Source of the DNA: Dolomedes plantarius
Taxonomy: Eukaryota; Arthropoda; Arachnida; Araneae; Dolomedidae
Reading direction: 5' to 3'
DNA length: 64,000 bases
NCBI GenBank assembly: GCA_907164885.2
Contig: OU015503.1
Location: 126,877,764-126,941,763 of the forward strand
Shown here piece after piece: positions 53,621-62,207 of the stretch. Position 1 is the stretch's first letter. Each line of letters opens with the position of its first letter. Made by a program: the position numbers and the translations under genes. The notes beneath the pieces were generated by a model, which saw nothing but the letters and a program-made list of their open reading frames with translations, made no database searches and was not told where the DNA came from.

Positions 53621-54971
53621 GTACTCTTTCTACACAAGGATTTACATTTGGTTTAGGATTCAAATATTTGGACTCATTATTATCAACATGAAATGACATT
53701 GGTGTACACACAATCATTTTATTACGTGGAATTATTTGACCATTTTGATAGATTTGCATAGAATTACAATCAATATTTAATTGAAATTGTCCACATTCTG
53801 GTAATCCCAGGATTATATAGGGTAAATCACTGTCTGTAACATACATTTTTACCTTTTTAGTCACATTTCCTATGCATAAGTTAATTAATCTTTAATTGGA
53901 AAAGGCCTTTTGCTTGTTTTACTAAAAGTCTTTGAGACGTCTGTGTTTTTAGTCAATGCTGGGCTGTCAGAGTCGAGGAGATGATGGACAAGGATCTATC
54001 ACGCAAGGAATTGGTATCTTATTTATGTATTCGGATACGTTTAACTGTCAACTCTGGTTGTCATCATTAGGGTTTGGGATCTGACTCTGTGTTTTCTACG
54101 ACTTGAGGAGCCATAGGATTAGTAAGTGCATTTTGAAAGGGGCATGTCTGCACCCAATGATATGCATTAAGTATTCCTCTCCCTGTACATTCTCTACATG
54201 GAGATGGAGACAGTTGAGTTTGGGAATGGACATTATTATATTGAGGCCTTGGATATGGGTTATTGAAACTATTTGGACTGCGACTGTTGAAATTTCGATA
54301 GTATGGTGGTCGTTGAAATCCAGGTCCAAAATTATATCAGTCATTTTGTGGAGCTCTAGGACTGAAAAAATTATTTCCTTGTTGAGGTCTGGGACATGTC
54401 TCTCTTGACTTTTAAGTGAGCCATGCTGTTGGGGTAGCCGGAGGATTAAGCACCATCAACTGCTGAAGATTTGGAGGAAGACCATCAGTTAAACCCTCCA
54501 TTAGTAGGCCATTCGATAATCCCAGCCTTCGACCACACTCCAATTTCTGATGGAAATAATTTGTAACATCTTTAGCATCCTTTCATTTGAGTCACTCAAT
54601 GAGACTACATTGATTTCTATGAAATTTTCCCTCAAAATTAAACACAATTCTTCCCAATTTTGAATATCTACACAAGAATTAATGAAAACAGTAAGTGTTT
54701 TCCCCTTTAATTATTTACTCAAGTTATTTATTTTCCATTCATCATTTTTACTACTTTCCTGACACTTTCGGTTAAAATAGTTTAGCCATGAATCCAGATT
54801 CATACCAGCTTCGGCATCAAAACCAATAATGTGGTGTTCAGAAGTACTATGCATTTGTAATTCATTATTGGTGCTGGCAGCTACTAATTTAGGTTCCATT
54901 GAAGTGCTTTTATCTATTACATTTGGTATTTCAGGATTGGTGGGGGGAATTGTTTTTTCACTATCTGACAT
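53621..54971 (-). pseudogene. LTR-retrotransposon gag and protease-region remains
   Basis: On the minus strand an acidic N-terminal frame starts at 54971 (MSDSEKTIPP) and has a DAEAGMNLDSWLNYFNRKCQ block. After several frame changes there is a zinc-knuckle-like C-x2-C-x9-H-x4-C (CREC...HWVQTC near 54140-54200). The last frame (53864 to 53621) has YVTDSDLPYIILGLPECGQF, resembling the C-terminal part of a retroviral-type protease. The frame is cut off at 53621 by a MITE. RT and integrase are absent. Confidence 0.55.
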
Positions 54972-56059
54972 GCTTAACAGTTTTCCAGAACGTAGAAACA
55001 TCAATATATTAATTACAATAATATATATATCACTCAAACAAATAGTGTGCAGTAATAAAACATCATCACTATAAATCAACTAAATCATTTTCATTTATTT
55101 CTGATCTACCTTTTACTTTTTTGAAAGTCAAAATTTTAATTTCAAAAACAAATTTTTAATTCGGCACATACGTTGAAGGCACATTGAACCAAAACTGCAC
55201 ATCACTTGTTTTCATCTCGTTGAAGGGCACTACACACACTACATAAGTGCGGAACTCCAAGTGATGACGCAGGCAGCGGAGACGTTACACTGAAAACACA
55301 TAGCAGGAATTGTGAACATAAAATCTTGAACGCTGGAAAACTCAAATCACGCGGTACGACCTAAAACACTTTGACATGTATCGAACGCGAACACTATGAT
55401 TATTCATTACACACTTTGACGTACGAAGGATCACTAGGAGAATATACTGCGATGATCTGGGACGAAGTTCACATCGTAAACAAAACACACTTTTGATTTG
55501 GCGGAGGTGAAGAACGCCGAACGCAAAAAAACTTTTTCTTCTCGCGGAGGTGTCCAGACGACTCTTGTAATGTGCCGTACATCACGTAGTCGAGGAGATG
55601 ATTCCCATGTAAGAACGGCACATTACGGGGATTCAAGAACTCTGGTAGTCGTGGTCCGCTGAGGAACACTCGAGGAGAGGCATTGAAGGGACGCACAGAA
55701 CAGAGATGCGACGCACGAACGGTATCCATTAAATTGATTTATTCAAAAAACTCGACGATATTATTCAGAAGACATTCAGCAAAGCACAGATACATATAAA
55801 CTAGCCTGGACCTGCCTAGGCTTTGGTATCGCTGGACAGTACATTGTTTGGACGGAGATAACAGAAAGTGAAGCTAGGACGACACCAGGACAAGACAGCA
55901 AGAGAACGCCGAAAACCCTTTGCAGAAGCTTATAGGTGTGGGGGCGCTGACCGCGGAGAAATCTTTTAATTGGCTAGAATTGGGCATCTGACTTGATTAC
56001 AAAAGGGGCGCATGATGTTCCGAAAGGCGCAACGTGGCGAAAACATCACGTAGTGTTGA
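54972..56059 (-). other. 5' leader/LTR body of the decayed retroelement
   Basis: This lies between the minus-oriented LTR-like start at 56224 and gag. It contains AATAAATC near 55739 on the minus strand and GC-rich, CpG-containing DNA. It includes an 86-codon minus frame (55469-55729) without motif. The LTR/leader border and primer-binding site were not resolved. Confidence 0.35.
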
Positions 56060-56224
56060 TTCGTGTTTTAAAAATATCTTTAACGCGCGTGGACTAAGGG
56101 GTAATATGGTCAATTCCTAGGTCGCAATTAGAAGAAAGGGACTGTACTTTAAAGAGAGGAAACAAGGATAATTTAAAATACGCATTAGATATATAATGGT
56201 GGACCGTTATTATCATATATATAT
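56060..56224 (-). mobile_element. LTR-like end, minus orientation
   Basis: Read on the minus strand it begins TGATAATAACGGTCCACCAT and matches 53288-53452 over about 165 bp. It abuts an AT microsatellite, as the other two occurrences of this end abut TG/AT microsatellites. Confidence 0.6.
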
Positions 56225-56227
56225 ATA

Positions 56228-57299
56228 AACAGGTCATTTAAGAAAAGACTCAGAGAAAAGAATGTTTCTATGACTCTGTTATCAAAATGACGACTTTATT
56301 TTGGCGACAATGGGTAACAAAATACCCCAACATTTAGCTACCTGTTTCACCACACAATGTCAGACTATATGAAAAGAAATGACTGTCCATAAGTGATAGT
56401 CTCCATCTTGTGTCAAAATACAAGCCACTGCTGTCGTCTTGTTGCCAGTTTCGAAGAGCATCGAAAAGAACCCTCCCACTTCGAATACTTTGCGAATTCG
56501 ATTATCTTTCCATTCTAAGCTCATACGCTGCACACAAGTACAATTGAAAGCAACTATTTACGCCACATAAGCTTTAGTGGAAATGTAATTCGAATTAGGA
56601 GATCTGGTGAGGCATATTTTGAATTTCCATTTCGGCGAATTAAAAAAAAAATTCAGGTAGTCTCTTCTAACGAAACTACCGCGAATATAAAGTAAAGAAT
56701 TAAATCGAGACATTTATTTCTTTTCTGAGCAAAGCGGAACATGAAGAATTAATTACTTTTGATTTTTCATATGTAAGAAGTTAAGGAGTATATTTGGTTA
56801 TTAATGAAAATCGTTCATTTTTCTTTAACATGGGGTTAAATGAAGAACACGACGAGAAAACCATGATCGACTAAAAAATGCCTACATTTAAAATGTGTCG
56901 ATGATATTTAGCTTCAAATGAAAATGATATGTGCAAGATCTTAAGCATTTGGATGCAAGCAATGCATGACATGGGGGGAAAAATTACGTCACGCAAAACG
57001 CGAATTTAGGTTGTAACCTGCTTTTATAATACTAAAACATCTATTTTTTTTTCAAAGTGGGTCTTTAATTCCTATAAGCTATGGGGAATTTTTTATTCCC
57101 CATAATAACAAATTAGCTGATGCGTATTTTTGAAATCTTTTCCCTGTATTAAAAAAAAAAATTTAAAAAATAAATAAATAATAATAAAAAAAAAATTAAA
57201 TGATATAGTACAAGTTTTCAATTTACTTTGTTTAAAAATACATTTAGTTTTAATTTAAAAACAATAGACATTAATAATTTAATGTCCTGTGTATTATTA
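56228..57299. other. AT-rich DNA with short repeat copy
   Basis: This holds the short third copy of the AGGTAGTCTCTTCTAACGAA repeat at 56653-56690. No gene was recognised. The part from 57130 to 57300 is nearly pure A/T. Confidence 0.5.
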
Positions 57300-57425
57300 T
57301 TAAATAAATATTTTAAATATATTAATCACTTTATTTGTGTATGCGGAGTGGTTGACGTCCCACAATGCCGGTAAATTTCTGTAATCATCAATAAAATTTA
57401 AAATTTCTTCCGAAGACAGCGACAT
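57300..57425 (-). pseudogene. MADF-domain first exon
   Basis: From Met 57425 the reading is MSLSSEEILNFIDDYRNLPA followed by LWDVNHSAYTNK. This is a good match to helix 1 and the W-x-V/T-x-H-x-x-Y turn of a MADF DNA-binding domain. A donor-like AAATAAAG|TGATT or AA|GTGATT follows. The frame then stops in AT-rich DNA. It may be exon 1 of a host MADF-BESS gene, or of a Harbinger Myb-like ORF. No second exon was found, so I treat it as a fragment. The frame is also open upstream of this Met. Confidence 0.5.
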
Positions 57426-59002
57426 TCTGAACACTGGCTTTAAAACTGCCTTGCAGAATAGAAAAGCGCATGGAATTACGCACGAAAATCCACTCGGGTT
57501 GGATACGCTTGCGATAACGTATGCGATATCCTGGAATTTGCAGGTGGTGACGCATCCCTCACATTTCTCTCTCCGTGCGTCATGTCGAAAACGCACAAGT
57601 GTGGACATAGCTTATCGGAGTGTTGTGAAGACTTTTGTCTACTGTAGAAAGGGGTGAATATGCCTTTCCAGACCCTCTTCCGTTTTGGGAATGTCTTTGT
57701 CACGGGTGTGGGCCGGAAGTGCAATCGCCGCCGTCTTGAGGCATCATTAATCTTTCAGTCGTCCCAATCTGGTGGGTGGAGGTTTTGGGTGAAGAGTTAC
57801 TATTTGTCTGGGTAGCACTTCTGATCATTATGTCCCAGTTACTAGGGGTTTGGGTGATGGTCCACCTTTTCTTGGCAGTTTTCGGGAGGCACACATTTTC
57901 TGGCAACCCCTACTTGAGAAGGGCTGACACGGCCGAAAGAAAGGTAGTCAGTTGGGAGTTGTTAGTTGGATATATCCACTTTTTGACTGGCGAGAGGTCA
58001 GTTCGCTGTACGCGTATGTTATAATAGACTTGAAAACGAATTCCACGTGGTATTTTGTGCTCCCGGAGTCCTGTTTGCATTGCAGCGCGGGTTTCTCTTC
58101 CTGCCAAACACAACGCGAGATAAAACGCTGGAGAGGAGGAATGTCCTCCTAACAGTTGTATACTTAATCGCTGGGATTCGGCACAAGAATACCTCGCCGG
58201 ATCTAGGGAAAATGAAGACCCTTACCTATTTAAGCACGTTTAGCCTTAGTGCGACTTGTGAACGTAAGGCCACACAGCTTCTAAAACTGGACTAAGAAAA
58301 AAAAAGTCGTTTCATCCAATAAAATCATTAGTAAAAATAAAACAAACACTGCAAAAGTTCCAATATATTTTATCACTTTGGTAAAGATCCACAATCGTCA
58401 GTTCATCGTAGATAAGTACAGTTTATCAGTTTATCGACACATTTTAATGCACTGATAATAAATTCACCGATAGTAACTGCCAAGGCTTGACTCGATCAAT
58501 TTGGACCATTTCTCGAATATCTGGCTGTAACATTTCACTCAAATAGTATCGAATGCAGAGCCATCTAATGACAGTTATGGTAATGAAATGACGCATATAT
58601 AAGGAGACGCAAATATAAAATATTTTCTTTGTTTAACATGGCTACATTTTTAATTAGTTTTACGCGAATGAACATACTTTAATTTATATCGAAAGATAAA
58701 TTTTTTCAGTCTTTGGTTATTTAGATAAAATAATGTAAAAGGTAAATCAATACCTTTCCAGATAAAAAGGCTGCACGATGGATTTTTTCTTCTTCAAAAT
58801 ATAAAATTTCTTTTCTATCAAATTCTCATTTGAATCGTATTCCTCCGTCGCGATGGCGCCACTTTCAACATCACGTTCCTTCGAGTATTAAAGAAATAAT
58901 CAAATATTTAATTTCTTTACAAACGAATTTAAATATACAAATGTAAGAAAAGTGCTTCGTGGTATTTAATGTGTGTATCGCGATATTACGGGCCGTTCTT
59001 GT
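57426..59002. other. Mixed-composition DNA with no confirmed gene
   Basis: It is GC-richer from 57480 to 58290, with overlapping frames on both strands (for example 57700-57906 minus, 58047-58295 plus), none with a recognised domain. A minus-strand segment near 58554-58490 reads YLSEMLQPDIREMVQIDRVK, faintly like a gypsy integrase end. Confidence 0.35.
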
Positions 59003-59593
59003 ATAAGGCGAAAAGTCGCAACGTCACTGGCTACGTCAGTTTTCGTCTGTTAATAGATGACGTCATGAACGGGTGGCAGAAAACAGAAGCAGTTCCTATG
59101 CGTTTGCATGTGTTTTTGGACGATACCTTCATTTTGAGTTAAATAATTTAAGTTTATTTATAAAATTCCTCATATTAGTTGTATGTAACAGGTATTTTAA
59201 CACTTTTTTTCCAATATTTCGCAAGGTTTAAGATAATATAATCATTCTTTGAGAATGATTATTATTATGTTGAGATATGTATAGATATCAGGATACGTTA
59301 CTTCAGGCCAGCGTCTTGTATCGTAACTCCAGTCTTCCTCTGTCAATAAATACGGGTCACATACCGAATAAACCTTTCCCGGCTGTACCTGAATGTTTAA
59401 TTTAATGATGTACCTTTGTTTAGATACCGTATCTAAAGACTTTGCGTAATCTGAGAGCATTTTATTCAACAAGCTGTAAGAATGCTCATTGAGCGCCATG
59501 TTAAATTATGCAATGATTTGCCACTCCTCGCAAAACAAGAAGTAAAATCTGCAAGAGTTGAGATGTGTGACATGCTGCGAGACATTGCCCTAT
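59003..59593 (-). repeat. ORF-bearing repeat, copy 2
   Basis: This matches 38890-39487 nearly throughout, including the TGACGTCATnnnCGGGTGGCAG block, the TTGAGTTAAATAATTTAAGT block and the coding frame. The copies are about 20 kb apart in the same orientation. Flanks differ on both sides. Confidence 0.85.
59242..59499 (-). CDS. Conserved repeat-borne ORF, copy 2
   Basis: The 85-codon frame from ATG 59499 shares its order of motifs with copy 1: YSLLNKMLSDYAKS, KQRYIIKLNIQ, VCDPYLL and WPEVTYPDIYTYL. Most differences between the copies are single substitutions, with no stop or frameshift before the shared GTATCT/GTATGT-like donor region after DIY. The identity suggestion (N-terminus of a SWIM/YqaJ-type repeat protein) rests on memory and is uncertain. 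Confidence 0.45.
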   Translation of the reverse strand: MALNEHSYSLLNKMLSDYAKSLDTVSKQRYIIKLNIQVQPGKVYSVCDPYLLTEEDWSYDTRRWPEVTYPDIYTYLNIIIIILKE

Positions 59594-59816
59594 TAAGTAA
59601 CCATTGAAGGGTCAATGCAATGCTTACGTTAGACAGAAAACGTGCACGCAAGGACGTGTGCTGCGATGTGCTCCTGATTACCATCCAGTACAGAATATGA
59701 GTCGTGCTCTTTGCAGTGATCGCAAGAGAGCGTGCTGTGTTTTAACCACATTTTCCAGTAGAGCCATGTCTTGTTTTAGAAGCTTATGTTTTAGGCTGGG
59801 TTTTGTACGGCAGAAA

Positions 59817-60005
59817 ATGGCCTCTACCATTGACAGATCAAAGTATATCAAACTTTTTGAAAGTTTCAAGAAAGAAGTACGAGTTCGTATAGCTGCACGA
59901 CTTTCCAACGAGCTAATGGGCATTCATGAATCTCAGAGTGGAGACGAAGATATAGATAGCAGCTTGGTGGAGACGCCAGTGAAGTACAAATACAATAAAG
60001 GATGA
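59817..60005 (+). CDS. Small charged ORF with own poly(A) signal, unrecognised
   Basis: The 62-codon frame starts in a good context (AAAATGG at 59817) and reads MASTIDRSKYIKLFESFKKE, then VRVRIAARLSNELMG and an acidic SGDEDID stretch. Composition is protein-like: an amphipathic basic helix followed by an acidic tail. Just before the stop a +1 change would extend it by DDFEASVKGTGSTDKM, so a frameshift may have shortened it. AATAAA lies at 60106-60111. The frame is also open upstream to 59604. No family was recognised, and it may belong to a repeat. Confidence 0.35.
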   Translation: MASTIDRSKYIKLFESFKKEVRVRIAARLSNELMGIHESQSGDEDIDSSLVETPVKYKYNKG

Positions 60006-60129
60006 TTTTGAAGCGTCAGTGAAAGGAACTGGGTCCACAGATAAAATGTAAATGATAGATCCTTCCTCCGTATTGTACATTGTACTTATAGATTAACTTC
60101 CAAACAATAAAACTTTTACGACGTTGATA

Positions 60130-60730
60130 TAATTATGACTGTTTTCATTTATTGTTCTGTTAATGAGTTAATATCTAGAAAATTTACAACAAAATAATGA
60201 TTGAAAAAAATCGTTTGGCCTATGAAATTGCGACAAGAAATTTACCAAATCTTACACAAGAAAAAAAAAAAAAGGGGGCGGGGCGGGGCGCATCTGTTTA
60301 TTTTTCCCTACAAGGGGAGGGAGGGGTCTAAAAGGGCTAAAAATTTGCGTACGTAATACCTGAGCGGCCCCTAACATACATACATCGCATAATTGTAAAG
60401 AGATGGCCCCGCACTCCAATTAAAAGAGTTAATAAATGTCTTTGGTCCTGAGTATTTTAGTGAAATGTTACAGCCTGTAAAAACAGAGTCAAACGGATCG
60501 AGTCTTGACGCATTAAACTAAGTACATACAGATAAAGATTTATAAAAAAATATCTGTTCCGAAAGCTAAGCCACATATGAAAATGTTAAAAAAAAAAACA
60601 ACAAAAACTCACAAATGGATATGGATAATCTACAATATTTACAAAATAAGTATCAAAAGAAGAGTCTTTGGCACGAACTTATTTGGTCTGTCTCTAGACA
60701 TCGATACATCCGGCTGTCTTGTGCCGGAAA
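60130..60730. other. No recognised gene
   Basis: An A-run followed by a GGGGCGGGGCGGGG stretch lies at about 60260-60290. This is probably 3' flank of the minus-strand candidate gene. Confidence 0.4.
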
Positions 60731-61293
60731 TCAGTCTTTTATCGTCGATCTTCGCCTGGCGGAAACGGAAAATAAATAAATAATAAATAAACGGAAGCGT
60801 TCCTAATGGATGAATTATTGAAGTGTGCAAATAATCACTCACCTCGGACTTGAAGTAGGAATTTTGCTTTCAGAGCTCAGATTGGTGAAAGTTGCAGATT
60901 TCCTGAGAACTTCTGCAAACAACAGAGGCGAGAGTTAAAAAAAATGCAGGTCACGTTCAATAAAAGAATCCAGTTACAAACCTACCATAGTACAAAAGGT
61001 GAGGGAATTCAGAATTGCCGCATCAATTTTTGGAAATGAAGCCATTGCCAAACATACCTGGTGACGGGGATGGTCTGTACTTGATTCTCCTCTTCACTTC
61101 ATTGTTCTTCCCAGGCTGGGGGATCTTCTGGATTGTGACGTCCCCCTTCCTGGGAGGAGGCTCTCCCTGAGTCTGATCATCGAGACGTCGCCGAGGGGGC
61201 ATGGGGGACGGGCAGCGGTCGACAGCCTGATGCTTAGGAATGCTCGATGCACGCTTCTGGCGGGGCCAAGTGTGGGTCGCTGGATTCTGGGAC
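60731..61293 (-). CDS. Candidate host gene: 61293-61058, 60912-60843, 60755-60731
   Basis: Exon 61293-61058 has acceptor TTTGTTTGGGCAG and donor CACCAG|GTATGT. Exon 60912-60843 has acceptor CTGTTGTTTGCAG and donor CCGAG|GTGAGT. Only one frame is open in the 70-bp exon, and it is the frame delivered by the upstream exon. A third exon from 60755 (CCGCCAG acceptor) would add RRRSTIKD and a stop. The peptide is disordered, rich in P, S, R and K: PKHQAVDRCPSPMPPRRR, then KRRIKYRPSPSP and FTNLSSESKIPTSSP. The first Met in frame is at 61202, but translation may begin in an earlier exon. No domain was recognised. Confidence 0.45.
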
Positions 61294-61466
61294 CTGCCCA
61301 AACAAACGGAAAACGAACGTTGAACACCGAATACATGATGCAGCAAAAAGAAGAAATTTAATCAATTAACGTAGAAAGAAAAACTTAACGCCCAAATCTA
61401 CCGCCGAGCATGGCAACTTTAAAAAAAAAAAACAAAAACAAAAAAAAAAAAAACAAAAAAAAAAAC

Positions 61467-61660
61467 AGGTAGTCTCCTCTAACGAAACTACCGCGGGTTA
61501 TTAACGTAGAATTACTTATAGTTTTTTTTTTTTTTGGGGGGGGAGAGGGGTGACACCTTATTGGTACTTTTCTGTTTAACTGCTACTGGGTTTGGCGCGC
61601 TACCACAATTATAACTCGCGACGTAGGACTTTTTATCTCTCCAAAGGACCGTTATTGAGG
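61467..61660. repeat. Dispersed GTAGTCTCC repeat, copy 2
   Basis: It begins CAGGTAGTCTCCTCTAACGA after a long A-rich run and matches 38609-38800. GGTAGT...ACTACC can form a small stem. It lies in the intron of the candidate minus-strand gene. Confidence 0.7.
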
Positions 61661-61791
61661 AATGCAATCCTACGTTAAAACAGAACACTCGCGACAATTT
61701 GGTAAGATGGAACGAATATTTCTACTCTTTTAAAAACCAGCACGATTAAAAGAAATGATGCCCCATCAGTCGAGCGGTATCTTCACTCGAC

Positions 61792-61862
61792 GTACTTACC
61801 GAAGACACGCCCACGGAAAGTGATGACGTCAAACGCCGGCTTATTTCACTACGGCCGCGGAT
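61792..61862 (-). promoter_or_regulatory. CRE-like promoter/first exon candidate
   Basis: TGACGTCA (61824-61831) lies in a short CpG-containing block (GGCCGCGG at about 61853). On the minus strand it is followed by TCTTCG|GTAAGTACG, a near-consensus donor at 61800/61799. This could be the promoter and a non-coding first exon for the gene at 60731-61293. Confidence 0.35.
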
Positions 61863-62031
61863 GTAAGGTTAAAAAAACAACAAACGGTCCCCTTTTTGTT
61901 GTGCGGATTTCCAATTTCTATAAATTTGTGACACAATTGGTTGCGTACAAAGCCTACCATATGCACATCTATACATTGTACAGCGCAATATTTGCAAATT
62001 ATGCATATTAATGAAATACTGAAGACAGTTA

Positions 62032-62207
62032 GGGCCTGTTCACATAGGAGTCCGTTGCGTAGCGTTAAGAGAAAGATGCCGTTGAGACGAAAATAAACCA
62101 ATCATAGGCGTTAAAAATTTCATTGCTAATCGTTTGGAGGTTTGTGATTGGTTAAATATATTTCAATACTTTAACGTTCCGTAACGGACTCCTATGTGAA
62201 CAGGCCC
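62032..62207. mobile_element. Harbinger/Tourist-like MITE, copy 3
   Basis: GGGCCTGTTCACATAGGAGT and the inverted CTATGTGAACAGGCCC are flanked by TTA (62029-62031 and 62208-62210). The copy is nearly identical to 34948-35123 and adjoins the 3' end of the copia pol remnant. Confidence 0.9.

Noticed and set aside
55469..55729. 86-codon minus-strand ORF upstream of gag
   Set aside because: It lies in the leader/LTR body of the retroelement with no motif. Likely chance in GC-richer DNA.
53288..56224. DNA transposon with long terminal inverted repeats
   Set aside because: The inverted arms match an LTR-like terminus seen alone at 43799, and the interior is gag/protease. Inverted LTR copies explain it better.
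58475..58554. Gypsy integrase C-terminus (DIREMVQIDRVKPW on the minus strand)
   Set aside because: The match is only about 20 residues, with no neighbouring integrase sequence.
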